From MM2 sp035460165 (GTDB taxonomy: Bacteria > Pseudomonadota > Gammaproteobacteria > Burkholderiales > Methylophilaceae), in the NCBI GenBank assembly GCA_035460165.1, contig DATHWW010000008.1:1-64000 (forward strand): 64,000 nt of DNA, written 5' to 3'. The position numbers and the translations under genes are program-made. Positions within the stretch are counted from its first letter, which is position 1. Each line of letters opens with the position of its first letter. Below, in pieces: positions 15,065 through 25,202 of the stretch. A model generated the notes under the pieces. That model was not told the DNA's origin, made no database searches, and was given only the letters and a program-made list of their open reading frames with translations.

Positions 15065-18000
15065 ATGAATATTTCGAAATTCTTTGTAGACCGGCCGATT
15101 TTCGCGGGCGTGCTGTCGGTGATCATCTTCGTCGGCGGCCTCATCGCCATGCTCAATCTGCCGATTTCCGAGTATCCGGAAGTCGTGCCGCCGTCGGTCA
15201 TCGTCAAGGCGCAATTCCCCGGCGCCAACCCGCAGACCATCGCCGAAACCGTGGCGGCGCCGATCGAGGAGCAGATCAACGGCGTCGAGGGCATGCTGTA
15301 CATGGCGTCGCAGGCGACCTCGGACGGCCTGATGACGCTGACCGTGACCTTCAAGCTCGGCACTTCGCCCGACCTCGCGCAGCAGCTGGTGCAGAATCGC
15401 GTCAACCAGGCGTTGCCACGGTTGCCGGAGGAAGTGCAGCGGCTGGGCGTGACCACCGTGAAAAGCTCGCCCGATCTGACTATGGTCGTGCACCTGCTGT
15501 CGCCCAACGACCGCTATGACATGACCTATCTGCGCAACTACGCGGTGCTCAACGTCAAGGATAGGCTGGGCCGCATCGAGGGCGTGGGCCAGGTGCGGCT
15601 GTTTGGCGCCGGCGATTACTCCATGCGCATCTGGCTCGATCCGCGCAAGGTGGCCGAGCGTCGGCTCACCGCCAACGACGTGGTCAATGCGATCCGCCAG
15701 CAGAATGTGGACGTTGCCGCCGGCGTGATCGGCGCCTCGCCCTCGCTGCCCGGCGTGGACTATCAGATTTCCGTCAATGCCCGCGGCCGGCTGACCTCGG
15801 AAGAGGAATTCGAAAATATCGTCATCCGCACCTCCGACACCGGCGTGGTAACCCGCCTCAAGGACGTGGCGCGCGTGGAATTGGGCGCGAGTGAGTACGC
15901 ACTGCGCTCGCTGCTGAACAACAAATCGGCGGTGGCGATCCCGATCTTCCAGGCGCCCGGCTCCAATGCGCTGCAGATTTCGGACAATGTGCGCAACACC
16001 ATGGCCGAGCTGCAGAAGGACATGCCCGAAGGCCTGGAATACCGCATCGTGTACGACCCGACGCAGTTCGTGAAGGCGTCCATCCACGCCGTGATCGAGA
16101 CGCTGCTGATCGCGGTGGCGCTGGTGGTGCTGGTGGTGATCGTGTTCCTGCAGACCTGGCGCGCGTCCATCATTCCGCTGCTGGCGGTGCCGGTGTCGAT
16201 CATCGGTACGTTCGCGATCATGCTGGGGCTGGGGTTCTCCATCAATACCTTGAGCCTGTTCGGGCTGGTGCTGGCGATCGGCATCGTGGTCGACGACGCC
16301 ATCGTGGTGGTCGAGAACGTCGAGCGCAACATCGCCCATGGCCTGAGCGCGAAGGAGGCGACCTATCGCGCGATGCGCGAAGTATCCGGCCCCATCGTCG
16401 CGATTGCGCTGACGTTGTCCGCCGTCTTTGTCCCGCTGGCGTTCGTCAGCGGCCTGACCGGACAATTCTTCCAGCAGTTTGCGCTCACTATCGCGATTTC
16501 CACGGTGATTTCGGCTTTCAATTCGCTGACCCTGTCACCGGCTCTGGCCGCCTTGCTGCTGAAGCCGCACGACGCGAAGAAGGACGCGTTCCAGCGCACC
16601 ATCGACGGTCTGTTCGGCTGGTTCTTTACGCGTTTCAACCGGATGTTCCAGCGCGGCTCGGAAAGTTACGGCGGAGGTGTCACGGCGGTGCTGCGGCACA
16701 AGAGCGTGATGCTGGCGGTGTATGCGCTGCTGATCGGCGCCACGATGCTGCTGTTGCACAAGGTGCCGGCGGGCTTCATCCCGGCGCAGGATAAGCAATA
16801 CCTGGTGAGCTTCGCGCAGTTGCCCGATGCGGCCTCGCTGGACCGCACCGAGGACGTGATCCGCCAGATGAGCGCGATCGCGCTGAAGCATCCGGGCGTG
16901 GAATCGGCGGTGGCCTTCCCCGGCCTGTCGATCAACGGCTTCACCAACAGCCCCAACTCCGGCATCGTGTTCGCCACGCTGAAGCCCTTCAGCGAGCGCA
17001 AGACGCCCGAGCTGAACGGCTTCGCCATCGCGCAGCAGTTGAATAAGGACTACGCTGCGATCCAGGGCGCGTTCATCGCAGTGTTCCCGCCGCCTCCGGT
17101 GCAGGGCTTGGGCACTATCGGCGGCTTCAAGCTGCAGATCCAGGATCGCGCGGCGCTGGGCAACGAGGCGCTCAACGATGCGCTGCAGGCCTTCCTCGCC
17201 AAGGCGCAGAAGGCGCCTGAGCTGGCCGGCATGTTCTCCAGCTACCAGAACAACGTGCCGCAGCTGTATGCCGACGTCGACCGCACGCATGCGCAGCAGC
17301 TCGGGGTATCCATCCCGGAAGTGTTCGACACGCTCCAGATCTACCTGGGCTCGCTCTACGTCAATGACTTCAACAAGTTCGGCCGTACCTATCAGGTACG
17401 CGTCCAGGCCGATGCGCAGTTCCGCGCGCATGCCGAGGATGTCGGCCTGTTGAAGGCACGCAACGACAAGGGCGAGATGGTGCCGTTGTCGTCCGTGCTG
17501 AAGATGACGCAGAGCTACGGGCCGGACCGCGCCATGCGCTACAACGGCTTCCCGTCGGCTGACGTCAATGGCGGCGCGGCGCCCGGCTATAGCACCGGCG
17601 AGGCACAGGCGGCGGTCGAGCGCATCGCGGCGGAAACCCTGCCGCGCGGCATCGGCTTTGAATGGACCGAGCTGACCTATCAGGAAAAGATCGCCGGCAA
17701 CACGCTGTTCGTGATCCTGCCGCTATCGGTGCTGCTGGTGTTCCTGGTGCTTGCCGCGCAGTACGAAAGCCTGACGCTACCGCTGGCCGTATTGCTGATC
17801 GTGCCCATGGGCCTGTTGTCGGCGATCTTCGGCGTGTGGCTGACCGACGGCGACAACAACATCTTCACCCAGGTGAGCCTGGTGGTGCTGGTTGGGCTGG
17901 CGTGCAAGAACGCCATCCTGATCGTCGAGTTCGCGCGCGAGTTGGAGCTCGAGGGCCGCAAGATTTATGCGGCGGCGATCGAGGCGGCCCGCTTGCGCCT

Positions 18001-18262
18001 GCGCCCGATCCTGATGACCTCCATCGCGTTCATCGCCGGCGTGGTGCCGCTGGTGCTGTCCACCGGCGCCGGTTCGGAAATGCGCCACGCGATGGGCCTG
18101 GCGGTATTCGCCGGGATGATAGGCGTGACCGTGTTCGGCCTGTTCCTGACGCCGATTTTCTACGTGCTGCTGCGCACCCTGGTCGCCAAATGCACTCACG
18201 AAACCAAAACAATAGACGCGCCGGCTGCCGCATTGGCCGCCGAGCCGCAGAAGGGAGTCTGA
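15065..18262 (+). CDS. RND multidrug efflux pump, inner-membrane transporter (MexF-like)
   Basis: A 1065-residue HAE1-family drug/proton antiporter with the usual plan: one N-terminal helix, a large periplasmic loop, six helices (about residues 340-560), a second periplasmic loop and six more helices (about 870-1040). The family signature GVVDDAIVVVENVERN-type stretch is visible at about residue 400-420, with the proton-relay aspartates in VVDDAIVVVEN. The start MNISKFFVDRPIFAGVLSVI is standard. It is very similar in layout to MexF. It uses the proton motive force to expel drugs, solvents or metabolites. Confidence 0.96.
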   Translation: MNISKFFVDRPIFAGVLSVIIFVGGLIAMLNLPISEYPEVVPPSVIVKAQFPGANPQTIAETVAAPIEEQINGVEGMLYMASQATSDGLMTLTVTFKLGTSPDLAQQLVQNRVNQALPRLPEEVQRLGVTTVKSSPDLTMVVHLLSPNDRYDMTYLRNYAVLNVKDRLGRIEGVGQVRLFGAGDYSMRIWLDPRKVAERRLTANDVVNAIRQQNVDVAAGVIGASPSLPGVDYQISVNARGRLTSEEEFENIVIRTSDTGVVTRLKDVARVELGASEYALRSLLNNKSAVAIPIFQAPGSNALQISDNVRNTMAELQKDMPEGLEYRIVYDPTQFVKASIHAVIETLLIAVALVVLVVIVFLQTWRASIIPLLAVPVSIIGTFAIMLGLGFSINTLSLFGLVLAIGIVVDDAIVVVENVERNIAHGLSAKEATYRAMREVSGPIVAIALTLSAVFVPLAFVSGLTGQFFQQFALTIAISTVISAFNSLTLSPALAALLLKPHDAKKDAFQRTIDGLFGWFFTRFNRMFQRGSESYGGGVTAVLRHKSVMLAVYALLIGATMLLLHKVPAGFIPAQDKQYLVSFAQLPDAASLDRTEDVIRQMSAIALKHPGVESAVAFPGLSINGFTNSPNSGIVFATLKPFSERKTPELNGFAIAQQLNKDYAAIQGAFIAVFPPPPVQGLGTIGGFKLQIQDRAALGNEALNDALQAFLAKAQKAPELAGMFSSYQNNVPQLYADVDRTHAQQLGVSIPEVFDTLQIYLGSLYVNDFNKFGRTYQVRVQADAQFRAHAEDVGLLKARNDKGEMVPLSSVLKMTQSYGPDRAMRYNGFPSADVNGGAAPGYSTGEAQAAVERIAAETLPRGIGFEWTELTYQEKIAGNTLFVILPLSVLLVFLVLAAQYESLTLPLAVLLIVPMGLLSAIFGVWLTDGDNNIFTQVSLVVLVGLACKNAILIVEFARELELEGRKIYAAAIEAARLRLRPILMTSIAFIAGVVPLVLSTGAGSEMRHAMGLAVFAGMIGVTVFGLFLTPIFYVLLRTLVAKCTHETKTIDAPAAALAAEPQKGV

Positions 18263-18264
18263 GC

Positions 18265-19686
18265 ATGACACGATACAACTGTAAACTGACGGCACTGGCG
18301 GCCACGCTGGTACTGGCCGGCTGCAGCACCGTCAAGCCGCCGGAGCAGGTAACGCTCGATCTCCCGGCGCAGTACCGCGAGACCGCCGGCCTGGAAGGCG
18401 CATGGAAGGCCGCCGCGCCCGCCGATCAGGCGGATCGCGGCGAGTGGTGGCGGATATACAACGACGCGGAGCTGGACGGCCTGATCGCACAGGCGACCGC
18501 GGCCAACCCCGGCTTGGCGATCGCGCTGTCAAGGGTCAAGGAGGCGCGGGCGACGGCCGGCGTGGTGGATGCCAATCGCGGCTTCCAGCTCAACGGCGGC
18601 ATCGGCCCGACGCGCTTGCGGGACAGCACGACGCCGCCGACGACGGAATGGCGCGCGCAGGTGAACGCCTCGTATGAGGTCGACCTGATCGGCCGCCTGT
18701 CGGATGAAAGCCGCGCCGCAAAACTCGACGCCGAGGGGCAGGAAGCGGCCTACCGTTCCGTGCTGCTGGCGTTGCAGGCGGACGTGGCGCAACAGTATTT
18801 TTCCATCCGCTCGCTCGATTCCGAGCTGGCGATCCTGGAAAAAACCATCGCGCTGCGTCAGGAAGAGGTGCGCCTGGTGCAGGTGCGCTTCGACATGGGC
18901 GATACCAGCGAGCTCGACGTCGCCAAGGCCAGGACCGAGCTCGCCATCGTGCAGGCGGAAGCGGAAAGCGTGCGGCGCGTGCGTGCGCAGCAGGATCATG
19001 CGCTGGCGATACTGCTGGGCAAGACGCCTGCGCAATTCACGTTGGCGCCGATGCCTTTGCAGCCGACCACGGTGGTTGTGCCAGCCGGCTTGCCGTCTGA
19101 TTTGCTGGAACGCCGTCCCGACATCGCGCAGGCGCAGCGCCAGTTGGCGGCGGCCAGCGCCCGCGTTGGCGTGGCCAAGGCGGCGTTCTTTCCCAAGCTG
19201 GTGCTGACCGGATCGGGCGGTTACGCCTCCAATGAATTGTCGGAGCTGTTCAAGTGGTCCAGCCGCAGCTGGCTGCTGGGGCCGCTGGTCGGCACCGCGC
19301 TGAGCCTGCCGATCTTCGACGGCGGCCGCAACAAGGCCAATCTTGCCCGTGCCGATGCCGGCTATGAAACGCAGGTGGCCAATTACCGGCAGCAGGTGCT
19401 GGTGGGTTTTCAGGAGGTGGAAAACAACTTGAGCGCGCTACGCACGCTGGACCGGCAGATCGGTTTTCAGAACGAAGCCATCGCTTCGGCGAAGCGCGCT
19501 TCGCATCTGGCGGAGGTGCGCTACAGCAATGGCTCGGCGAGCTACTTCGAAGTCATCGACGCGCAACGCACCAGCCTCGCCGCCGAGCGGTCGCAAAGCC
19601 AGAGCATGGGCCAGCGCTCGGTGGCGTCGGTGGGATTGATCCGCGCGTTGGGCGGCGGCTGGGGCAATCCAGCAGAGGTGCGCTAG
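18265..19686 (+). CDS. Outer-membrane efflux lipoprotein (OprN/NodT family)
   Basis: A 473-residue TolC-like channel subunit. The lipobox LAGC gives acylation at about residue 20 (TLVLAGCSTVKPPEQ). Two repeats of the outer-membrane efflux domain follow; NASYEVDLIGRL and AAFFPKLVLTGSGGY are typical motifs. ATG 18265 begins 2 bases after the pump gene's stop. The long open frame upstream to 17662 overlaps the pump gene and is not used. It completes a tripartite SDR-hydrolase-RND operon. Confidence 0.95.
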   Translation: MTRYNCKLTALAATLVLAGCSTVKPPEQVTLDLPAQYRETAGLEGAWKAAAPADQADRGEWWRIYNDAELDGLIAQATAANPGLAIALSRVKEARATAGVVDANRGFQLNGGIGPTRLRDSTTPPTTEWRAQVNASYEVDLIGRLSDESRAAKLDAEGQEAAYRSVLLALQADVAQQYFSIRSLDSELAILEKTIALRQEEVRLVQVRFDMGDTSELDVAKARTELAIVQAEAESVRRVRAQQDHALAILLGKTPAQFTLAPMPLQPTTVVVPAGLPSDLLERRPDIAQAQRQLAAASARVGVAKAAFFPKLVLTGSGGYASNELSELFKWSSRSWLLGPLVGTALSLPIFDGGRNKANLARADAGYETQVANYRQQVLVGFQEVENNLSALRTLDRQIGFQNEAIASAKRASHLAEVRYSNGSASYFEVIDAQRTSLAAERSQSQSMGQRSVASVGLIRALGGGWGNPAEVR

Positions 19687-19727
19687 ACGGCTTTCGCAGT
19701 TCCGGGCCGGTCGGCAGTGTCCGCCGA

Positions 19728-20129
19728 TCAGCCTTGGGGCTGCGGCTCCATGTAGACGAGCTCCCAGATATGCCCATCCAGGTCTTCAAAAGCTTGGTTG
19801 TACATGAAACCGTAATCCAGCACTTCGCGCGGGATCGTGCCGCCGGCCGCGACGGCCTTGGCGACCAGTTCGTCTACCTGGGCGCGGCTGTCGCATGTCA
19901 GGCAGACCAGCACCTCGGTGCTTTTCCGCGCGTCGCAGATTTCCTTTTTGATAAAGGTCTGAAAAAAAGACTCCACCAGCAGCATGACGAAAATGTTTTC
20001 ACCGACGACCATGCAGGTGGCGTTTTCATCGGTGAAGTTGAGGTTGAAGTCATAACCCAACGCCGTGAAAAACGCCACGGACCGTTGCAGGTCTTTCACG
20101 GGTAGATTGACGAAAATCTGCGTCGCCAT
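19728..20129 (-). CDS. VOC (glyoxalase/bleomycin-resistance) family protein
   Basis: A 133-residue single-domain protein with paired beta-alpha-beta-beta-beta modules: MATQIFVNLPVKDLQRSVAFF at the start and NQAFEDLDGHIWELVYME at the end. The DLDGHIWEL motif supplies a likely metal ligand (E). These proteins are usually dioxygenase- or isomerase-like, or of unknown substrate. It stands alone, convergent with the RND operon end and followed by a small membrane protein gene on the same strand. Confidence 0.9.
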   Translation of the reverse strand: MATQIFVNLPVKDLQRSVAFFTALGYDFNLNFTDENATCMVVGENIFVMLLVESFFQTFIKKEICDARKSTEVLVCLTCDSRAQVDELVAKAVAAGGTIPREVLDYGFMYNQAFEDLDGHIWELVYMEPQPQG

Positions 20130-20166
20130 GATGTCTCCTTTAAGCGCTGTTGGTTCGAATGGCCGG

Positions 20167-20502
20167 TCAATTGCCTGCGACCAGTGCCGCTATCCCGAGC
20201 AAAATGGCGACGCCGGAAACCGTGATCGCCACCACGCATAATTGACGGGTTTTATGCAGTTCCTTTTCGAGACGCGCGGCACCCGTCTCGATGTCGGTAA
20301 TCGCCTTCTGCAGCTGCGATGCGAGCACCTTGACGGCTTCGGCGTTGCGGGTCGCGGCATCCTGCAACTCCGCAATCTGCTTGCTGACGACTTCCTGCGA
20401 TGCGCCGGCATCGTTTTTGGTGGTGAATGCCGGCACGGCCAGCGTGACGATCTGCGTGACGTAAGGGAGTATGGTTTTGAATGCCGGAAGCCAAGCGACC
20501 AT
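20167..20502 (-). CDS. Small hypothetical protein with coiled coil and C-terminal membrane helix
   Basis: A 111-residue protein not assigned to a family. A weakly hydrophobic N terminus (WLPAFKTILPYVTQIVTLAV) precedes a charged helical region (about residues 35-85: VSKQIAELQDAATRNAEAVK, then LQKAITDIETGAARLEKEL), probably a coiled coil. It ends with a clear membrane helix (CVVAITVSGVAILLGIAALV). It could be a membrane-tethered accessory protein. The reading frame and composition look genuinely coding, but the function is unknown. Confidence 0.65.
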   Translation of the reverse strand: MVAWLPAFKTILPYVTQIVTLAVPAFTTKNDAGASQEVVSKQIAELQDAATRNAEAVKVLASQLQKAITDIETGAARLEKELHKTRQLCVVAITVSGVAILLGIAALVAGN

Positions 20503-20612
20503 GGGAACCTCGCGAGTAAATAAAAACGGAAGTACGGCTTATCGAATGGATGCCAATTTCGGCATTCAGTTCATCGGTCTGCCATGAAAAGTGCTCTTGA
20601 TCAGTGAGTAAA

Positions 20613-20638
20613 TAGCGCAGACATCCTCGCCTGCGCTA
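20613..20638. repeat. REP-like hairpin in an intergenic gap
   Basis: TAGCGCAG and CTGCGCTA (8-bp perfect arms, 20613-20620 and 20631-20638) flank a 10-base loop, overlapping the end of the DUF748 gene by a few bases. The loop and right arm share CCTCGCCTGC with another intergenic element at 30214-30235, so this is probably a dispersed family. Confidence 0.6.
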
Positions 20639-23600
20639 CGGGTTTCCGCTCTTGGCGACACCCAGCTCCATTTTTACCGGAACCGTCTTGCCGTCGCCGG
20701 TGGTTTTGCCGGGTTCCTGCGCGCTGACGCGTCCGGCATCGAGCCCGCCCTTGTCGACCAGGTAGCCTTGAATGGCTGCTGCGCGCGCGCGGGCAAGCGC
20801 GGCCAGGTCGGCGTCGGTGACATTGGCGGTGGCCTTGAGCTGCTGCAGCATGGTTTCGTATTTAGGAACATCTTCGGGCTTGGGTTTCTTGAAGTAATCG
20901 CGCACTGCGTCCAGCGCCTTGATGTTGCGTTTTTCGCCCGTGCGATCCTTGAGCAGGTTCTCCACCGCAGTCTGCACCTTGACGTTGTTGAGGTCCAGCG
21001 GGCCGGGTTGCTCGCCTTCCCTGAGCGGCAGGCCCATCTCCTTCAGCACGTCGCGGCGGGTTGCGGTTTCCTGCAAGGCGGCCTTGTCGGAGGCGGCGTC
21101 GAATGCCGGGGAGATGCGCAGCGCCAGCGACGGGCGCTTGCTCATCGCGTCGGCGAGCGCTTTCAGTTTTTCCTGCTCCGGCGGGGCGAGCGCAGCGCTG
21201 CCGGGGTCGAACGCCACGGCTTCGAGTTTTTCCGCGCTGATGCCGAGCAGCTTGCCCAAGGCGCGGAAAGGCGCCGTGGCGATCTTGCCGATGACGTTGA
21301 CGATGGCTTTCCAGACGATCTTGCCGTAGCTGAATTGCGGGTCGTCCAGGCTGCCGGAGATCGGCAGATCGAGGTCGATGATGCCGTTGCTGTCCTCCAG
21401 CAATGCAATCGCCAGGTCGAGCGGCAGATCGACCGCGTCCGGGCTTTCCACGCGTTCGCCGAGCTTCAACGTGTTGATGACGAACTTGTTCTCACCGGTA
21501 AGCTGGCGGTTCTTGATCTTGTATTCGAGGTCGACCGAGAGCTTGCCGGAATCGATCTTGCGCCCGGCGAACTTGCCGGAGTACGGCGTCAGGCGGTTCA
21601 TTTCCAGATTGCGGAAAGCCAGGGTCAGGTCGGTGAAGTCGGTGGCGCGGAAGGGCTGGATGGAGCCGCGGATGCGCGCCGAGCCGTACTCGTCCACCTT
21701 GCCGTCCAGCTCGACTTGGGCGGTACTGGCCGCGTCGGTGGACAGGCCGTTGATCACGCCGCCCAGCGTATGCATGTGCGCGCCGAATTGCGGGACGAGT
21801 GAAAGGTCGGCGAATTCGAGGTCGCCGTTGTCCACGCTGACGCGGTCTACCGTCACCGGGAATTTTTCCGGCGCGTTCGGATCCTTCGCCGCGGCGGGAC
21901 TGGTGGGTGTGCTTGCTGCCGGTTGCGGGCGCATGATGCGCTGCACGTTCATCGTCTTGTCTTCATAGATGATGATCTTGCCGACGGGATGCACGACGCG
22001 CAGTTCGTCCATGTGCAGCTTATCGGGCGCGAGGGCAAGCCGCAGCGAATCGCTGGAAACCGCTTTCCAGCCCAGGAATAGCCGCTCGTCGGCCTCTTCG
22101 GTGATCGCCAGATTGTCGATATTGAAGCCGCCCGCAAACCGGCCGCTCAAGGTTTTTTCGGATTTGAGCGACAGCTTGCCGCGCAAACCGGCATGGCCGT
22201 CCGTAAGCTTGAGCAGGGTGTAGCGGGAAAGGTAGGGCGAGAAAGGCTTGAGCGGTAGTCCGCTCAGCTTGATCTGCATATCGCCCTTGAGCGGTGCCAG
22301 GGCCATCTTGCCGGCGGCCTCGAACTTTCCGCCCTGTTTGAATTGAAAGCTGGCCTTGATCGGCACCGGTGTGGCGAGATCCAGCGATGCGTCGCGTACT
22401 TCTAGCATCGCGCTCTGCACGTCCAGCGCCACTGAGGCGCCGGAGCTTTTATCCTCGATATGCACGGTGGAATTATCCAAAGTAAAGGTATCGAGGTTGA
22501 TCTTCCAGCCCGGAGTCGTGTTTTTATCGGCGGGCGCTGTGGCAGCAGGCAGCGGCACCGATTCCAGCACCGCGCGCCAGTTGATGTTGCTCTTTGCATC
22601 CACCAATACCTGGGTCTGCATCCCGGAAAGCCGGATCCCAGGCAATTTGACCGTGCTGTCCTTCAGGCTGACCGCGCCATCCGTGACGCTGATCTTTGCC
22701 AGGCTCGCCACCGGCTGCGGATAAAGCGCGGAGCGCAGCGTCAGCGACGCCAGTTCGGAATTGAGCGCGGCGATGGCGATGCCGTTTTCCGCCTCCTGCA
22801 CATTAAGGCCGAGGTTGATGTCCTGAATCTCCGCGCGCAACGGATGCACAAAAGTTTGGTCTTCATAGGCCGCCTTCCAGCCCTGCAATTGCACGCTGGC
22901 AATGGCAAAACGGAAGGGTTGGGCCTCCGCCGGCGGCGGGGCCGTTGCGGCAATTGTTTCTGGCTGTCCCGGCGGAACGAGGCGCTGCCAATCCATGCTG
23001 CCATCCTTGGCCCGTGTAGCGTTGATCTCGCCTTGCGTTAATAGTATTTCGGCAATGTTGAGCTGGTTGTGCGCGAGGTCGTAGTCGATGCCATTGGCTG
23101 CCGCCTCGTCCAGTTTGAGTAAGTGCCCGCTCTGCTGCGTCAGCGCGAGTTGCTTGGCAGCCGCATTAAGTCCTTGTATGTGAATGCGGCCGCCTTGATG
23201 CAACGCCAGATCGAGGCTGGGTAAGGTCGCGCTCGCTTCGGCCAGCGTCACTTTGCTTTCTGTACCAAGCTCGCCGGCCAGATGGGCGATCTGGATCGCA
23301 ATCGCGTCCAGCTTCGCTTGCGGATACGGTTCCGCTTCGCCGTCCACCATCGCAAAGGCATAGTTGAAACGCGTGCCCATCTCGCCTTGGGTGAAGGTCA
23401 TCGGCAAGGTCTCGCGGCGCACCACTTCCATCAATTTGGCGAGCCTCAAACCCTGGATTTCCACCGAGCCGGTGGAAGTCAGCGGATTCGCGCCGAACGT
23501 GCCTTTCCAGCGCAGCGTAGCGCCCTGGTCGGGCATCTTGGCGGAGATCAGGTAATCGCCGCGATCCTGCGGCAGCGTGGAAAAGCCGTCCAGTTCCAGC

Positions 23601-24142
23601 GCCAAGGGCGCCAGTTCGGCCTTGAATGGGGTGGGGCGATTGCGTTCGGTGTATTCCAGATTGCCGCGCTCGATCAGCAGGTGGTCGATCAGCAGGCGCG
23701 GGATCCGGTCGTCGTCCGGCTCTTTGTCCTCGTCGAGTTTGGCGAGCAGCTCGGCCCAGTTGAGCCGGCCGTCCGGGCCGACATCCAGATGACCGTAAGG
23801 CGCGGACAGGCGGATATCCTTCAGGTGCCAGGCGCGGCGGAAGAGTCCGTCCGCCTCCAGGTCCACCTGCAGATGCTCGAACCCCGCCAGCGTTCCGCCA
23901 TCCGGCCGACTGAGCTGCAGCTTATCCACCGTTAATATGAATCGCAGCGGATCGAACTTCACTTGCGCCACCGCCATGCGGCTCGCCAGCTTGTTCTCCG
24001 CGACCCACGGCAGCACGCGCTGGGCAATCGGGTTGACGGCAAAGTAGCCGAGCAGGAAATACGCGGTTGTCAGGCCGATCACCAGCCCGACTGCGAGTTT
24101 GAATGGTTTGCCGGTCAGGATTGTTCGAAGCTTTTTATTCAT
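20636..24142 (-). CDS. DUF748 (AsmA-like) envelope protein
   Basis: A 1168-residue protein with one N-terminal membrane helix (about residues 15-35, LAVGLVIGLTTAYFLLGYF) and a long periplasmic beta-rich body typical of the DUF748/AsmA-like group. These are thought to bridge inner and outer membranes and move phospholipids. The C terminus (about residues 980-1160) has an OmpA-like segment with FDPGSAALAPPEQEKL. A Pro/Ala/Thr-rich linker near residue 740 separates two halves. It is transcribed alone. The lipid-transport role is inferred from AsmA-like relatives. Confidence 0.88.
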   Translation of the reverse strand: MNKKLRTILTGKPFKLAVGLVIGLTTAYFLLGYFAVNPIAQRVLPWVAENKLASRMAVAQVKFDPLRFILTVDKLQLSRPDGGTLAGFEHLQVDLEADGLFRRAWHLKDIRLSAPYGHLDVGPDGRLNWAELLAKLDEDKEPDDDRIPRLLIDHLLIERGNLEYTERNRPTPFKAELAPLALELDGFSTLPQDRGDYLISAKMPDQGATLRWKGTFGANPLTSTGSVEIQGLRLAKLMEVVRRETLPMTFTQGEMGTRFNYAFAMVDGEAEPYPQAKLDAIAIQIAHLAGELGTESKVTLAEASATLPSLDLALHQGGRIHIQGLNAAAKQLALTQQSGHLLKLDEAAANGIDYDLAHNQLNIAEILLTQGEINATRAKDGSMDWQRLVPPGQPETIAATAPPPAEAQPFRFAIASVQLQGWKAAYEDQTFVHPLRAEIQDINLGLNVQEAENGIAIAALNSELASLTLRSALYPQPVASLAKISVTDGAVSLKDSTVKLPGIRLSGMQTQVLVDAKSNINWRAVLESVPLPAATAPADKNTTPGWKINLDTFTLDNSTVHIEDKSSGASVALDVQSAMLEVRDASLDLATPVPIKASFQFKQGGKFEAAGKMALAPLKGDMQIKLSGLPLKPFSPYLSRYTLLKLTDGHAGLRGKLSLKSEKTLSGRFAGGFNIDNLAITEEADERLFLGWKAVSSDSLRLALAPDKLHMDELRVVHPVGKIIIYEDKTMNVQRIMRPQPAASTPTSPAAAKDPNAPEKFPVTVDRVSVDNGDLEFADLSLVPQFGAHMHTLGGVINGLSTDAASTAQVELDGKVDEYGSARIRGSIQPFRATDFTDLTLAFRNLEMNRLTPYSGKFAGRKIDSGKLSVDLEYKIKNRQLTGENKFVINTLKLGERVESPDAVDLPLDLAIALLEDSNGIIDLDLPISGSLDDPQFSYGKIVWKAIVNVIGKIATAPFRALGKLLGISAEKLEAVAFDPGSAALAPPEQEKLKALADAMSKRPSLALRISPAFDAASDKAALQETATRRDVLKEMGLPLREGEQPGPLDLNNVKVQTAVENLLKDRTGEKRNIKALDAVRDYFKKPKPEDVPKYETMLQQLKATANVTDADLAALARARAAAIQGYLVDKGGLDAGRVSAQEPGKTTGDGKTVPVKMELGVAKSGNP

Positions 24143-24223
24143 TGCGTTCTCCGGTATTGCTCTTGCAACCCGCTTTCTTGTCGTTCGCTAGCATATCCTC
24201 CAATAATAACCCGCGGCCGCCGG

Positions 24224-24646
24224 CTATGGCTCGACATCGAATTGCGGGTTCCAGACGATCTCCCACAAATGCCCGTCCGGATCCTGGAAATACCCCGCGT
24301 ATCCACCCCAAAAGGTCTCGCCCGCAGGCTTGACGATCGTTGCGCCTGCCCGTTCCGCCTGCGCCATGACGTCATCAACCTCTGTTTTGCTGGCGACGTT
24401 ATGGCCCAGCGAGAGCTCGGTCGGGCTGGGCGGTGTTTTCGCCAGGCCGGTGTCGTATGCCAGGTTGTCGCGCGCCCACAGCGCCAGTTTGATCCCGGAT
24501 TGCAAATCGAAAAACGCCACCGCGCCATGCTCGAATTCCCGGCCGATGATGCCCTCGGTCGCTAGTCCCAATCCGTCGCGATAGAAAGCTACGGAGTTTT
24601 CCAGATTGTCCACGCCCAGCGTGATGACGGTGATGCGAGGTTTCAT
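24224..24646 (-). CDS. VOC (glyoxalase-like) family protein
   Basis: A 140-residue VOC protein. It starts KPRITVITLGVDNLENSVAF and ends with the characteristic GYFQDPDGHLWEIVWNP. The latter holds the conserved glutamate of the second module. The segment YAGYFQDPDGHLWE is typical of the PhnB/lactoylglutathione-lyase-like group of unknown substrate. It is followed on the same strand, in reverse order of transcription, by the EamA-type gene 7 bases upstream, so the two may be co-transcribed. Confidence 0.9.
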   Translation of the reverse strand: MKPRITVITLGVDNLENSVAFYRDGLGLATEGIIGREFEHGAVAFFDLQSGIKLALWARDNLAYDTGLAKTPPSPTELSLGHNVASKTEVDDVMAQAERAGATIVKPAGETFWGGYAGYFQDPDGHLWEIVWNPQFDVEP

Positions 24647-24653
24647 GATCGAC

Positions 24654-25085
24654 TCATCCGTTGAGGGCGAGCAGCAGCACGCCGGAGGCCATCAGCGCAA
24701 TGCCCGCCCAATCTCTCAAGGAAAGATGCTCGCCCAGGAATGCAAAGGCGAACACGGCGACCAGCACGAGGCTCAATTTATCCACGGGTGCTACCTTGGA
24801 GGCATCGCCCAGTTTGAGCGCCCGAAAGTAGCAGACCCACGAGGCCCCGGTCGCCACAGCGGAAAGGCCGAGAAACAGCCAGGTTTTAGCCGAAAGCGCC
24901 CAAGGATTGCTCCACTTGCCTGCGAACCAGACGAAGCCCGCCAGGATGACGATGATGAAGGCGGTGCGTATCAGCGTCGCCAGGTCGGAATCGACATGCT
25001 GCAGGCCGACCTTGGCGAAGATCGCCGTCAGCGCCGCGAATACGGCCGAGAGCAGCGCCCAGTAAAACCAGCTGGTGGAAGCCAT
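24654..25085 (-). CDS. EamA-family (DMT) membrane protein, single repeat
   Basis: A 143-residue protein with five membrane helices, one EamA repeat instead of the usual two: MASTSWFYWALLSAVFAALT, LIRTAFIIVILAGFVWFAG, LFLGLSAVATGASWVCYFRA, VDKLSLVLVAVFAFAFLGE and LRDWAGIALMASGVLLLAL. The start at 25085 matches the common family N terminus and follows GAGGAAACGTC; a longer frame to 25181 is not needed. It probably works as a dimer in small-molecule transport. The substrate is unknown. Confidence 0.88.
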   Translation of the reverse strand: MASTSWFYWALLSAVFAALTAIFAKVGLQHVDSDLATLIRTAFIIVILAGFVWFAGKWSNPWALSAKTWLFLGLSAVATGASWVCYFRALKLGDASKVAPVDKLSLVLVAVFAFAFLGEHLSLRDWAGIALMASGVLLLALNG

Positions 25086-25202
25086 GACGTTTCCTCGTCT
25101 GCAAGAGGACATCGGGAATAATGCATGTCCGCACCTATGGTGCTTCGGATAAAGCATCACAGTATTCCCGGTTAAGCGCAATACCCGCTTTGGGCTACAA
25201 CG

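Noticed and set aside
14909..16465. A 518-residue minus-strand open frame over the RND genes
   Set aside because: Histidine/arginine-rich composition without domains; it is a shadow of the MexE- and MexF-like genes.
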